Shown one piece after another: positions 31,938 to 41,490 of a stretch of DNA of 64,000 nucleotides. Numbering within the stretch: the stretch's first letter is position 1; every line of letters starts with the position of its first letter. This DNA is from CALHVX01 sp051027215 (GTDB taxonomy: Bacteria; Pseudomonadota; Gammaproteobacteria; Pseudomonadales; Azotimanducaceae). The stretch spans positions 1 through 64,000 of the forward strand of contig JBPCXR010000258.1 of assembly GCA_051027215.1 (NCBI GenBank), written 5' to 3'. The position numbers and the translations under genes were made by a program. The notes under the pieces were generated by a model. It saw only the letters and a list, made by a program, of their open reading frames with translations, searched no databases and had not been told where the DNA came from.

Positions 31938-33116
31938 CTACAGCGTCATCGGGTCGACATCAGCATCGTAGTCGACAGCATCTAACCCAAAGCCGAATAT
32001 TTTCAGAAAGTCCGCCCGAAAACCGGGCAAATCGCCGAGCTCATCGAGGTTTTCGGTGGTCACCAATGGCCAACGCCGCTTAACCTCGCCCTGTACCGCA
32101 TCCGACAGCTCCTGCACATCCATTCGAATGCGACGTTGATCGTCTTCGGTGTACGGCGTATCGCTTTGCAACTCAGCGGCGAACAAGCGCTGGATGTGGG
32201 TGATGATGTCTTCATGATTGCCGGCGTCTTTCATCACCCGAAACAGCAGCGACGCATACAGCGGCACTACTGGGATGGCGGCACTGGCTTGGGAGACAAT
32301 CGCCTTGAGCGTGACCACACGGGCATCGCCTTCTAACCCTCCGAGCCGATCGACGATTGCGCTGGCCGCGCGATCGAGGTCTTCTTTGGCTTTACCGAGC
32401 GTGCCTTCCCAATAGATGGGCCAGGTCAACTCGCTACCAATATAGGTGTAGGCCACGGTTCGAAAACCTGGTGCCAAAAGATCTGCCTGCTGTAGCGCAT
32501 CAATCCAGAATTCCCAGTCCTCACCACCCATCACCGTGACTGTGTTCTCTGTTTCTTCGGCGTTGGCCGGTTCAAGGTCCACCGTGTGCACCTCGCCCTT
32601 ATCTACGTTGAGCGTTTTGATGCGCAGCACTTCACCCAGGGGCTTTATGGCGCTGCGATGCAGTACGCCGGTACGCGGATGCTGCCGCACAGGTGAGGCG
32701 AGGCTGTATACCAACAGATCAATCGGGCCCATCTCGGCCTGCAAGCGTTCAACAACCTGCTGCTTCATTGCATCCGAAAATGCATCGCCATCGAGCGTGA
32801 TGGCTGTCAGACCGGCTGCTTGTGCGGCACGGTCGAAGGCGGCGTTGTTGTACCACCCCGCGGTTGCTGTCTTCTTTTCGCTAGGCGCTTTTTCAAACGA
32901 AACCCCGAGTGTCGCCGCACCAGCGCCGAATGCTGCAGTGATTCGTGATGCAAGGCCATAACCACCGCTCGCGCCCAATACCAGAACGTTCTTTAGCGGC
33001 TTGTCGAACTTCGGCTGGGCTTGTACGTACTGAATCTGCTGCGCAACGCTCGCCGCGCAACCAGCAGGATGTGCCGTGGTGCAGATAAAGCCGCGAATAC
33101 GGGGTTTTACGATCAT
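31938..33116 (-). CDS. fabV: Trans-2-enoyl-ACP/CoA reductase FabV
   Basis: A 392-residue FabV, the NADH-dependent single-chain enoyl reductase of bacterial fatty acid synthesis, known in this family to resist triclosan. It shows MIVKPRIRGFICTTAHPAGC at the start, the NADH loop VLVLGASGGYGLASR, the catalytic Tyr-(x8)-Lys in YIGSELTWPIYWEGTLGKAK and a C-terminal DVQELSDAVQGEV. The ATG at 33116 overlaps the upstream gene's stop by 4 bp. Length fits the family (about 400). Confidence 0.93.
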   Translation of the reverse strand: MIVKPRIRGFICTTAHPAGCAASVAQQIQYVQAQPKFDKPLKNVLVLGASGGYGLASRITAAFGAGAATLGVSFEKAPSEKKTATAGWYNNAAFDRAAQAAGLTAITLDGDAFSDAMKQQVVERLQAEMGPIDLLVYSLASPVRQHPRTGVLHRSAIKPLGEVLRIKTLNVDKGEVHTVDLEPANAEETENTVTVMGGEDWEFWIDALQQADLLAPGFRTVAYTYIGSELTWPIYWEGTLGKAKEDLDRAASAIVDRLGGLEGDARVVTLKAIVSQASAAIPVVPLYASLLFRVMKDAGNHEDIITHIQRLFAAELQSDTPYTEDDQRRIRMDVQELSDAVQGEVKRRWPLVTTENLDELGDLPGFRADFLKIFGFGLDAVDYDADVDPMTL

Positions 33117-34147
33117 GCCGAAGGCTCCGTTAGTTCGGCGGCCATCATACCGTTGCCGACGGCCCATCGCATGGCTGCCGGGGCATCGAGTATCCAGGGT
33201 CCGTCGCGAGCGATGGTTACTGACAACCCGCCATCATCTGCGAGTTTGTGGTCGCGATCACCGTCCAATGCCAGTACGCCAGGTCCCTTGAAAATCACCG
33301 GCATACCGAGCGGCAGGCGCTGGGTGGCAGTGACCGTGACAGGTTGAAACAATCCTGGCGAAACTGGTGCGAGAAAAGTCCGACCCTGTCCTGCTTGCCC
33401 CAAGGTAACCAGCAAACCGGCATCCTCGTGGGCCAAAACTTCTTCGAGCAAACCACCGATGGGGGACATGCCAATGGCCGTCGACTCGGCTCGTGTTAGC
33501 AAGATCTGAGGAATGCGAGAGGCATCGAACGGTAGCAAATTGCCAACGTGGTCCCGCTGCAGCAATACCGCGTCGATTAATCCCACGTCTGCTACAGCCT
33601 CACCTGAGGCATTCGAGCCCTGCACGTGCAAGACTTTGGCCCTGGCTCGCAGCGTTGCTTCAGCGAGACGACCACGACAGTACAAACCCGCGGCTACCCC
33701 GACGATGGTCGGCTCGGTGAGCACAGGAAAGACATTGTTGGTACCGGTCGACAGCGGTAGCAGCGTAACCTCCGCACAGCGATCACCCAGTGCTCTGACG
33801 ATGGCGCGGTTGGTGCCGTCACCACCCAGCGAGACCAGGGTGCGCACGCCCTCGGCCAAAAAAGCGGTAATGGCACGCTCAGTATCCGATGCGTCATTTT
33901 TTAGCGGCACATCCAATACATGCACCTGAGCCCGCAGAGCCATGAGCTCCAGCGCCATGGCGGCTATGTTGTAAGGCTCTCGGGTGACATAGATGTCGCT
34001 AACGCCCGCGGCATCGGCACCCGCCGCGATGCGGGCAACCAGATCGCGTTTGGCTTCGTGGGTCATGTTTGTGGCGCGCGCTGCTAATCGACGCACGTCG
34101 CGGCCTGACATGGGATTGACGCAGATCGCCAACTGGCCCGTACTCAC
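33113..34147 (-). CDS. NAD kinase-like protein (AcoX family)
   Basis: A 344-residue protein of the ATP-NAD kinase fold. The diacylglycerol/NAD kinase motif GGDGTNR is seen in LVSLGGDGTNRAIVRAL, preceded by CVNPMSGRDVRRLA and followed by LPLSTGTNNVFPV. AcoX members occur with acetoin catabolism genes but their substrate is uncertain, and none of those genes is present here. Both ends overlap neighbours by 4 bp, so it is probably part of a coupled unit with the S9 peptidase and fabV. Confidence 0.8.
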   Translation of the reverse strand: MSTGQLAICVNPMSGRDVRRLAARATNMTHEAKRDLVARIAAGADAAGVSDIYVTREPYNIAAMALELMALRAQVHVLDVPLKNDASDTERAITAFLAEGVRTLVSLGGDGTNRAIVRALGDRCAEVTLLPLSTGTNNVFPVLTEPTIVGVAAGLYCRGRLAEATLRARAKVLHVQGSNASGEAVADVGLIDAVLLQRDHVGNLLPFDASRIPQILLTRAESTAIGMSPIGGLLEEVLAHEDAGLLVTLGQAGQGRTFLAPVSPGLFQPVTVTATQRLPLGMPVIFKGPGVLALDGDRDHKLADDGGLSVTIARDGPWILDAPAAMRWAVGNGMMAAELTEPSA

Positions 34148-36177
34148 GGTGTCTGGGACCCACTGGAAAGCAGATACCGCTGGAGAAACAGTGCGGTGGC
34201 GGCGGTGTTGTACTGCCGATTGCTCTGCTTGCTAAAGCTGTGACCTTCGTCCGTTGCCAGCACATACCAGACAGGAATGTCCTTTTGCGTAAGCGCAGCA
34301 ACAATTTGCTCGCTTTCACTGACCGGCACCCGCGGGTCATTCGCCCCTTGAGAGATCATTAAAGGCGCGCGCAGTTTGTCGATCTGGTTGAGCGGCGAGA
34401 TCCGTTCAAGAAACGCCCGCATCTGCGGATCCCGCTCATCGCCATATTCAGCTCGGCGCACATCTTGCCGATAGGGTTGGGTATTTTCTAGGAAGGTGAC
34501 GAAGTTGCTGATGCCAACGGACTCGATGCCCGCCGCGATACGATCGGGATAAGTGAGCAATGCAGCCAACACCATATAGCCACCATACGAGCCACCGAAC
34601 ACCGCTACACGCTGAGCGTCTAAATCTTCTTGGGTTGCTATCCACTGCAGGAGAGCGCCAATGTCTTTGACCGAATCTTCGCGGAGTCTGCCGTTGTCGA
34701 GTTTCAGATACGACTTGCCATAACCCGCACTACCTCGAACATTCGGCGCAATGACGGCGATTCCCAACTCTGCGACCAGGAACTGAATCGTCGAGGAGAA
34801 GTACGGACGGTACTGCGCCTCTGGTCCACCGTGAATAAGCACCACTACGGGCAACGGGCCGGAACGCTCAGGTCGAAAGAAAAACGCCGGAATCTGCCGA
34901 GGCTCGCCCTCGCCCTGCGCCGAATCGAAGGTAGGGTAATGAATGAGGCTGGGAGTAACGAACTGCGACGCGTCCAAGCCACCGATTTCACTGGCCGTCC
35001 AACGGGTAAGCTGCGCCTCCGTCAAATCCAGACTGTATGCCTCGCCGGGCGCCGTAGGCGAGTACAGAGTAAATCCCAACTGCTGGTGTTGGGTAGGATG
35101 AAACTGCAGATTGTCGATAATTCCGAGGGGTACCTCAGGTAGCGATCGCTCCTGACCGCTACCTAGATCGAGTACCGACAACTGCGACGAACCGTCGACA
35201 TTGAGGGCATAAGCCAGGTGTTGGGAATCGCTAGACAGGGCAAACGCTTCTACGTCCCATTGATCTGTCGTGATCAAGCCAGCGACTTCACCGTCAGCTA
35301 GGCTTAGCTGATGCAGGCCGACAAACTCAGAATCGAGATCGGCAGCGAAGACAACACGTTGGCCGCCATCAAAGTAGGCGGCAGATTTTATCGAGAAAGT
35401 CCCTCGATCCTTGAGCAGCGCTCGCACTTCGCCAGTCCTCAAGTCCGCCTCAAACAACTCTGAATCGGCGATGGAGGTGAACTTCAAGAGCAACAACCGA
35501 GCTCCGTCGGGAGAAAAGTCCAGAGGCGCCCACCAACCGGCCTCACTTTCATGCACAACCAGCTTATTGCCCTTGAGGTCATTAACGTGAATATCGTGGT
35601 GGACGCTGTCGCGCTCGGTCGTGGAATAGGCGAAACGTAAGCCGTCATCGCTAAATACAACATTGCCATAGCGCGAGCGGCCGTCGCTGAGGAGCCGTGA
35701 TTCACCGCTAGCGAACTCGAACCAGAACAGCTGATAGAACTCTGCTCCGCCAACATCGCGTCCGTAAATGAACCCCGAAGGTTGCGCCACAGGTGGGATC
35801 GAGACGCTGGCTACGGGCTCATCGAAGAAAGTCAATTGTTGCCGAACGCCCAACGGCATTGCTACTCGATGTACCTGATTGGTTTGCGCAAAGCGTGTTC
35901 TGATGAGCAGCTCCGAACCAACAAACCCTAACAACCGCGCACTGCGGCTGTTGGCGTATTGGCCGACCCGGGAGCTGGTAGCTGCAGGGATGTCTGGCAC
36001 ATTTAACGTAACCAGCTGGCCCCGGGTCACCCGGTCTGCCGCTTGCGGGCTAGTTGACGCGTCACTTCCTGAGCGCTGCGCTGTAGACGATTGGCAGGCG
36101 AGCAGCAGTGTTAACGATGACAACAACAGGATACGACCGTACGACGGCCTGTGACTCAAACAGCGAGGCGGGTTCAC
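34144..36177 (-). CDS. S9 family (prolyl oligopeptidase) serine peptidase, lipoprotein
   Basis: About 677 residues. The GTG at 36177 has GGAGAA eight bases upstream and is preferred. A signal peptide ends in a lipobox (LLLACQSS). A seven-bladed beta-propeller (residues about 60-400) precedes the alpha/beta hydrolase domain with the nucleophile FGGSYGGYM, an Asp in GANDPRVP and a His in DEGHSFSK. It should cleave short peptides in the periplasm or at the outer membrane. It lies 16 bp downstream of folA. Confidence 0.88.
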   Translation of the reverse strand: MNPPRCLSHRPSYGRILLLSSLTLLLACQSSTAQRSGSDASTSPQAADRVTRGQLVTLNVPDIPAATSSRVGQYANSRSARLLGFVGSELLIRTRFAQTNQVHRVAMPLGVRQQLTFFDEPVASVSIPPVAQPSGFIYGRDVGGAEFYQLFWFEFASGESRLLSDGRSRYGNVVFSDDGLRFAYSTTERDSVHHDIHVNDLKGNKLVVHESEAGWWAPLDFSPDGARLLLLKFTSIADSELFEADLRTGEVRALLKDRGTFSIKSAAYFDGGQRVVFAADLDSEFVGLHQLSLADGEVAGLITTDQWDVEAFALSSDSQHLAYALNVDGSSQLSVLDLGSGQERSLPEVPLGIIDNLQFHPTQHQQLGFTLYSPTAPGEAYSLDLTEAQLTRWTASEIGGLDASQFVTPSLIHYPTFDSAQGEGEPRQIPAFFFRPERSGPLPVVVLIHGGPEAQYRPYFSSTIQFLVAELGIAVIAPNVRGSAGYGKSYLKLDNGRLREDSVKDIGALLQWIATQEDLDAQRVAVFGGSYGGYMVLAALLTYPDRIAAGIESVGISNFVTFLENTQPYRQDVRRAEYGDERDPQMRAFLERISPLNQIDKLRAPLMISQGANDPRVPVSESEQIVAALTQKDIPVWYVLATDEGHSFSKQSNRQYNTAATALFLQRYLLSSGSQTP

Positions 36178-36193
36178 GGGATAGCTTCTCCGT

Positions 36194-36724
36194 TTACGCC
36201 CGGCGTCGCCACTGGGCAATGCTGAAATCATGATCGTGGGCGTCTAGCGCAGTAAATTCCCGCTGCCAACAACGCTCCCAAGCCGACCAATCCACGTCTG
36301 GAAAAACGGTATCGCCACTCGGCTCCGCGGCAACTGTCGTCACGTATAAGCGCTGTGCCAACGGCAGCGCTTGTCGATAAATCTCGCTACCCCCGGCAAC
36401 GATCAGCTCGTCGAGGCCTTGCGCAGCGCAAAACTCTCTCGCTATCTCCAACGCGGCATCCAGAGAAGTCGCAACGTTAATGCCTTCTCGTCCGTAGCCC
36501 GCATCACGAGTGACAACGATATTAAGGCGCCGAGGCAGCGGCGCCTTCATGGTCTCGAAGGTTTTACGGCCCATGATCACCGGCTTGCGCGCTGTAGTTC
36601 GCATGAAGAAACGTAGGTCTTCCGGCAGGCGCCATGGTAAGCCCTGGGCATTGCCGATAACGCCGTTGCGCGCCATGGCCCAGATCAGTGCGACCGTTGC
36701 AGTGTGAGCGGTGGGTGTAGGCAC
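36194..36724 (-). CDS. folA: Dihydrofolate reductase
   Basis: A 176-residue DHFR that reduces dihydrofolate to tetrahydrofolate with NADPH. It shows ALIWAMARNGVIGNAQGLPW, the acidic substrate residue in LPEDLRFFMRTT, VIMGRKTFETM and LIVAGGSEIYRQAL. The N-terminus is about ten residues longer than in Escherichia coli. The start is a GTG. It is one base from the thyA stop, in the order lgt-thyA-folA, which is common in gammaproteobacteria. Confidence 0.95.
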   Translation of the reverse strand: MPTPTAHTATVALIWAMARNGVIGNAQGLPWRLPEDLRFFMRTTARKPVIMGRKTFETMKAPLPRRLNIVVTRDAGYGREGINVATSLDAALEIAREFCAAQGLDELIVAGGSEIYRQALPLAQRLYVTTVAAEPSGDTVFPDVDWSAWERCWQREFTALDAHDHDFSIAQWRRRA

Positions 36725-36725
36725 A

Positions 36726-37520
36726 CTAAACGGCGATCGGCGCCTTGATTGCAGAGTGGGAGCGGTAGCCTTCGAGGGTGAAATCTTCGTAGCGGAAAGC
36801 GAACAGATCGGTTACTTCAGGGTTCAATTTCATCTTTGGCAACGGCAAAGCCAGTCGCGTCAGCTGTTCGTCAGTTTGCTGCAGATGGTTGGCATACAAG
36901 TGCGCATCGCCAAAGGTGTGCACGAAATCGCCGAGCTGCAGCTTGCAAACCTGAGCCACCATCATGGTCAAGAGCGCATAAGAGGCGATGTTGAACGGCA
37001 CCCCAAGAAAAATGTCTGCGCTGCGTTGATACAGCTGACAAGACAAGCGACCGTCCGCCACATAGAACTGAAACAACGTATGGCAGGGTGGTAACGCCAT
37101 GTTGTTCACCTGTTCGACGTTCCATGCACTGACGATGTGACGGCGACTGTAGGGATTGCTCGTAAGATCGCGCAACAGCCGTTCGATTTGATCGATTGTG
37201 CCGCCATCGGCCTTGGGCCATGAGCGCCATTGGCTGCCATAGACGGGCCCCAGCTCGCCATGCTCATCCGCCCATTCGTCCCAAATGTGCACACCGTGAT
37301 CGGTGAGGTACTGGATGTTGGTACTACCCTGTAAAAACCACAACAGCTCATGAATGATGCCTTTGAGAAACATCTTCTTGGTAGTCACCAGCGGAAAGCC
37401 TTCGTTCAAATCGAAGCGTAGCTGATGCCCGAATACGCTGTAAGTGCCAGTACCAGTACGGTCATCCTTGTATGTGCCGTTGTCGCGCACGTGGCGCATG
37501 AGATCGAGGTATTGCTTCAT
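36726..37520 (-). CDS. thyA: Thymidylate synthase
   Basis: A 264-residue enzyme, the same length as in Escherichia coli. It methylates dUMP with methylene-tetrahydrofolate. Motifs are DRTGTGTYSVFGHQLRFDL, the nucleophile Cys in LPPCHTLFQFYV, the phosphate arginines in SRRHIVSAWN and NIASYALLTMMVAQV. It stands between lgt and folA and links folate turnover to DNA synthesis. Confidence 0.97.
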   Translation of the reverse strand: MKQYLDLMRHVRDNGTYKDDRTGTGTYSVFGHQLRFDLNEGFPLVTTKKMFLKGIIHELLWFLQGSTNIQYLTDHGVHIWDEWADEHGELGPVYGSQWRSWPKADGGTIDQIERLLRDLTSNPYSRRHIVSAWNVEQVNNMALPPCHTLFQFYVADGRLSCQLYQRSADIFLGVPFNIASYALLTMMVAQVCKLQLGDFVHTFGDAHLYANHLQQTDEQLTRLALPLPKMKLNPEVTDLFAFRYEDFTLEGYRSHSAIKAPIAV

Positions 37521-37543
37521 GAGTACAGGTGATCAGCTTCTAG

Positions 37544-38395
37544 TCATTGATTCGTTAAGGGTTTGCGATTGCTACGCCAGCTGAGCAGCAAAATGCCCGC
37601 GACAATCATCGGCACTGACAGCAACTGACCCATCGTTAACCACTCGAAAGCGATGAAACCCAAGTGACCATCGGGTTGCCGGAAGTACTCGGTGACGAGG
37701 CGCAAGCAGCCGTAGGTAATCAGGAAGACTCCGGTAACGGCACCCAGAGGACGCCGCTTGCTGGCAAACCACCAGACCACCATAAACAACACCACGCCCT
37801 CTGCGAAGGCCTGATACAGCGGCGATGGATGCCGCGCAAAAGCTTCCCACTGGCCAGTGCATAGTGGGTTGATCGCACGCACGGCATCAGCTCCACAGGG
37901 GTAGATGAGCCCAAACAGGGATTCTGTCGCACGTCCGGGCAATTCTGTGTTGGCGAAATTTCCCAAGCGCCCGAGGCCCAGTCCAATCGGTGCCATTGGC
38001 ACGATGAAGTCGGTCACTGCGAGAACGCTGCGACCCGTGCGGTGTGCAAACCACCACAACCCTAATAGTGCACCGATTAAACCACCGTGAAAGGACATGC
38101 CGCCGTCCCAAATGCGGAATAGGAACAGTGGGTCCTGCAATAGCTGCTCGAACCCGTAGAACAGGGCGTACCCCACACGCCCGCCCAATACCGCGCCAAC
38201 CGCGCCGTAGAAAACCACATCGGAGACGTCCTGCTTATTCCACAAATCACCGGGTTGGTGCAGGCGGGCGCGCTCTGCACGCCAATTGCCAAGCAGCCAG
38301 CAGGCGGCAAAACCGGCCAGATACGCCAATCCGTACCAGCGAATCGCCAGCGGACCCAGGGCTACGATGATGGGGTCAATGTTCGGGTAGTGCAC
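37544..38395 (-). CDS. lgt: Prolipoprotein diacylglyceryl transferase
   Basis: A 283-residue inner-membrane enzyme with about seven helices that attaches diacylglycerol to the lipobox cysteine of prolipoproteins. Family motifs are MSFHGGLIGALLG and the Lgt signature GLGRLGNFANTELPGR. It is the promoter-proximal gene of the lgt-thyA-folA group and diverges from the NRDE gene 22 bp away. Confidence 0.95.
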   Translation of the reverse strand: MHYPNIDPIIVALGPLAIRWYGLAYLAGFAACWLLGNWRAERARLHQPGDLWNKQDVSDVVFYGAVGAVLGGRVGYALFYGFEQLLQDPLFLFRIWDGGMSFHGGLIGALLGLWWFAHRTGRSVLAVTDFIVPMAPIGLGLGRLGNFANTELPGRATESLFGLIYPCGADAVRAINPLCTGQWEAFARHPSPLYQAFAEGVVLFMVVWWFASKRRPLGAVTGVFLITYGCLRLVTEYFRQPDGHLGFIAFEWLTMGQLLSVPMIVAGILLLSWRSNRKPLTNQ

Positions 38396-38417
38396 GCCAG
38401 TCCTGATACCATGAGGT

Positions 38418-39185
38418 ATGTGTTTGATTTTGATAGCTCACCGCGTTCATCCCGATCTGCCATTAGTCGTTGCGGCGAACCGGGACGAATTCTACGCGCG
38501 CCCAACAGCCAGCGCACACTTTTGGCACGGACCAGAAGGCATGCTCGCTGGCAAAGATTTAGAAGCCGGTGGCACCTGGCTCGGCGTGGATGAGCGGGGC
38601 CGTTTTGCCGCTGTCACCAACGTCGGCGAACCACCGTCCAGCGGGACCAAACTGTCTCGCGGCGCTCTGGTGCAAGACTTCCTTCGTGGCCAAAGCAGCG
38701 CGCAACCCTATGCGGCGCAGATCGAAGGCGAGCGCTATCGGGGCTTCAACCTGCTCCTGTGGGATGGCGAGTCTCTGATCTACACCTCCAATCGCAGTGA
38801 CACTGTAAAGCTGGCGGCTGGTGTCTACGGTCTGGCAAATGCCTCGCTAAACGAAGACCGGCACAAAGTCGGACGGGGCAAGGCAGCGCTGGCAGCAGCA
38901 GTCGCGCAAGAAGGCGCAAACGCCGAGCTGAACCCAGCGCTGCTCGCTCTGCTGGCGGATCGCGAAGCGCCAGCCACAGCTGAAGGCCGCAAAATCCCCG
39001 GCCGCAGCGCGGCAGAACTCATTAGCATGGGCGCTTGTTTTATCGTCGGCTCAGACTACGGCACCCGCGCCTCAACGGCGGTGGCCGTGGGCCATGCAGA
39101 GGTGCACTTTAGCGAGCAGATTTATATCGAAGGTGGCTTGGCAAAAGGTCGTAGCCAGCATCGCATGCTACGCCGACGGGACTAG
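38418..39185 (+). CDS. NRDE family protein (TANGO2-like)
   Basis: A 255-residue protein beginning MCLILIAHR, with the family's NRDE motif in VVAANRDEFYARP and GGTWLGVDERGRFAAVTNV. The Cys at position 2 may act as an N-terminal nucleophile, as in Ntn hydrolases. Related eukaryotic TANGO2 is linked to heme and lipid homeostasis. The bacterial role is unknown. It faces ptsP, 10 bp away. Confidence 0.9.
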   Translation: MCLILIAHRVHPDLPLVVAANRDEFYARPTASAHFWHGPEGMLAGKDLEAGGTWLGVDERGRFAAVTNVGEPPSSGTKLSRGALVQDFLRGQSSAQPYAAQIEGERYRGFNLLLWDGESLIYTSNRSDTVKLAAGVYGLANASLNEDRHKVGRGKAALAAAVAQEGANAELNPALLALLADREAPATAEGRKIPGRSAAELISMGACFIVGSDYGTRASTAVAVGHAEVHFSEQIYIEGGLAKGRSQHRMLRRRD

Positions 39186-39195
39186 CGACCCCGCC

Positions 39196-41490
39196 CTAGG
39201 AAACTCTCTGCAGCGGCTCGTCGTGATGATGCGGCAGCACCCGACCCAAACCCGCCTCAATCAGCTGGGCCCGCATGAAGCCCACTACCTCTTCTGCGGT
39301 GTGCATGCGCAGCACTTTCGCCAACATGCGCCGGGCTAAGGAACGGCTGATGTTGCGCAAGACCCACTTCACTCGAGGCAAATTGGTCGCGTTCATGCTG
39401 AGCACGTGATAACCCATGGCCATTAGCAACACCGCGCCTGCGGGGGTGCCGGCCATTTCGCCACAGATGCCCAAAGGCTTGTCCTGCCGGTGCGCGGCCC
39501 GGCCCACTTCGCGCAGCGCTGCGAGCACGGCTGGGTGAAAGTCTTGGTAGAGCTCAGCGACTCGCGGATTGTTGCGATCTACGGCCAGCATATATTGGGT
39601 CAGGTCATTCGAACCCACAGCCAAAAAGTCCGTGCGCTTGGCGAGCTCATTGGCCTGGTAGACCGCGGCAGGGACCTCGATCATGACACCGATCAGTGGC
39701 CTCTTAACCTCCACGCCTTCTTCGAGCACCTCGGCGTAGGCTTGCTCGACTAACACTCTGGCCTCTTCCACTTCGTCCAGGCTAGAAATCATGGGCAGCA
39801 TGATGCGCAATACCCCTTCGAGCCCGGCGTTCGCCTTGATCATCGCTCGAACCTGTACCAGAAAGATTTCTGGATGATCTAAGGTGACGCGAATGCCGCG
39901 CCAGCCTAGAAAGGGGTTCTCCTCCGCAATCGGAAAGTAGGACAAGGCCTTGTCGCCACCAATGTCCAAGGTGCGCATGGTCACCGGGCGCGGTTCAAAG
40001 GCCGCCATGTGCTCTCGATAAACAACGCGCTGCTCCTCCTCGCTGGGAAAGCGATCTTGGGACATAAACGGGATCTCGGTGCGGAACAGGCCAATGCCCT
40101 CTGCACCGCGATCAAGGGAGCGAGAAATGTCGCCGGTCAAACCAATGTTGACCCACAACCGTACCCGCCAACCGTCCTGGGTTTCACATGGCAGATCCTT
40201 GAGGGCATCGAGCTCGAGAGAAAAGTCGGCTTCCTCACGCAGTAGGTGGGCATAGTCGGCGATCCGTTGGGCAGACGGGTGCACGATCACTTCACCGTAA
40301 TAGCCGTCGACGACTACCTTTTCAGCGTCCATGTTCAACAGCGGCAAATCCACCGCACCCATCACCGCCGGAATACCCAAAGCACGAGCAAGGATTGCAA
40401 CGTGAGAGCTGCTAGAGCCTCGCAGCGATACAATGCCAGCAAGCCGTTCAGCCGGAATGCTGGTGAGCATGGTGGGCGTCACTTCATCGGCCACCAAAAT
40501 GGTGTCTAAGGGAAAGTGCACTTTGCGCTGACGAATGTCCTGCAGGTACGCCAGTACCCGCAGGCCGAGGTCCCGAACATCGGCGCCGCGCTCACGCAGA
40601 TAGGAATCGGACATGTCTTCGAAGCGGCGCACATGCTCACGGATAACACTGCGAAGCGCGCCCTGGGCCCACTGCCCCTTCTGAATGCGCTTGCGCACAT
40701 CACCGCTAATGGCGTTGTCGTCCAACATGTGCAGATAAGCGTCAAACAGCGCGAGCTCTTCTGCCGGCAGGCTCTCGGCAAACTCTTCAGATATATTGGC
40801 AATGTCTGCGCGCACCGCGTTGATGGCGCGGTCGAAAACCATCAGCTCAACCGTAACGTCTTCGGCTTCACGATCGGGTACAGAGTCCAAGCTGGCGGTG
40901 GGATGCATGACTACGGCCTGGCCGATAGCTACCCCCGGTGCCCCACCGATACCGCGAAACAAGCGATCCGGTTGGGCAACGGCCTCACCCAGAATCGGGT
41001 TGATTTCACCCGTGGCGCTGGCATGCGAGACCGCATTGGCGAGCTGCGCCGCCAGCGTCACCAGGAACGACTCTTCGCTCTCGTCAAAACGCCGCTGGAT
41101 CCCCTGTTGCACCACTAACACGCCCAGAACCACGCGGTGATGAATGATGGGGACCCCGAGAAAAGCACGAAACGGCTCTTCGCCAATCTCCCCGACCGCG
41201 TGAAAGCGCGGATGGGCGCTGGCGTCTTCCAAATTGATTGGCTCGGCGCGGGCGGCCACAAGCCCTACTAGCCCTTCGTCCATAGCCATCGAAAAGCGCC
41301 CGATGAGGGCTTGATTGAGACCCTCGGTGGCCGCAAAGACGAAGCGTTGGTGCGGTGCATCCAATAGGTATACCGAGCATACCTCTGTTCCTAGCGCATC
41401 ACGCACAGCGCTGACGATGGTATCCAGCGCCACTCGAAACGACGCCGAATCATCGACGTCCTGAACAATTCTGCGCAGCGTACTCAGCAT
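39196..41490 (-). CDS. ptsP: Nitrogen PTS enzyme I, phosphoenolpyruvate-protein phosphotransferase
   Basis: A 764-residue EI-Ntr. Residues about 1-160 are a GAF sensor domain, in other bacteria known to bind glutamine or 2-oxoglutarate. The phosphohistidine is His363 in SLRGSSSSHVAILARALG. The C-terminal PEP-binding barrel carries GIGLFRTEIPFM and VGSNDLTQYMLAVDRN. It starts the nitrogen PTS phosphorelay and moves phosphate to NPr. The stop codon of rppH overlaps its ATG (TGATG). Confidence 0.95.
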   Translation of the reverse strand: MLSTLRRIVQDVDDSASFRVALDTIVSAVRDALGTEVCSVYLLDAPHQRFVFAATEGLNQALIGRFSMAMDEGLVGLVAARAEPINLEDASAHPRFHAVGEIGEEPFRAFLGVPIIHHRVVLGVLVVQQGIQRRFDESEESFLVTLAAQLANAVSHASATGEINPILGEAVAQPDRLFRGIGGAPGVAIGQAVVMHPTASLDSVPDREAEDVTVELMVFDRAINAVRADIANISEEFAESLPAEELALFDAYLHMLDDNAISGDVRKRIQKGQWAQGALRSVIREHVRRFEDMSDSYLRERGADVRDLGLRVLAYLQDIRQRKVHFPLDTILVADEVTPTMLTSIPAERLAGIVSLRGSSSSHVAILARALGIPAVMGAVDLPLLNMDAEKVVVDGYYGEVIVHPSAQRIADYAHLLREEADFSLELDALKDLPCETQDGWRVRLWVNIGLTGDISRSLDRGAEGIGLFRTEIPFMSQDRFPSEEEQRVVYREHMAAFEPRPVTMRTLDIGGDKALSYFPIAEENPFLGWRGIRVTLDHPEIFLVQVRAMIKANAGLEGVLRIMLPMISSLDEVEEARVLVEQAYAEVLEEGVEVKRPLIGVMIEVPAAVYQANELAKRTDFLAVGSNDLTQYMLAVDRNNPRVAELYQDFHPAVLAALREVGRAAHRQDKPLGICGEMAGTPAGAVLLMAMGYHVLSMNATNLPRVKWVLRNISRSLARRMLAKVLRMHTAEEVVGFMRAQLIEAGLGRVLPHHHDEPLQRVS

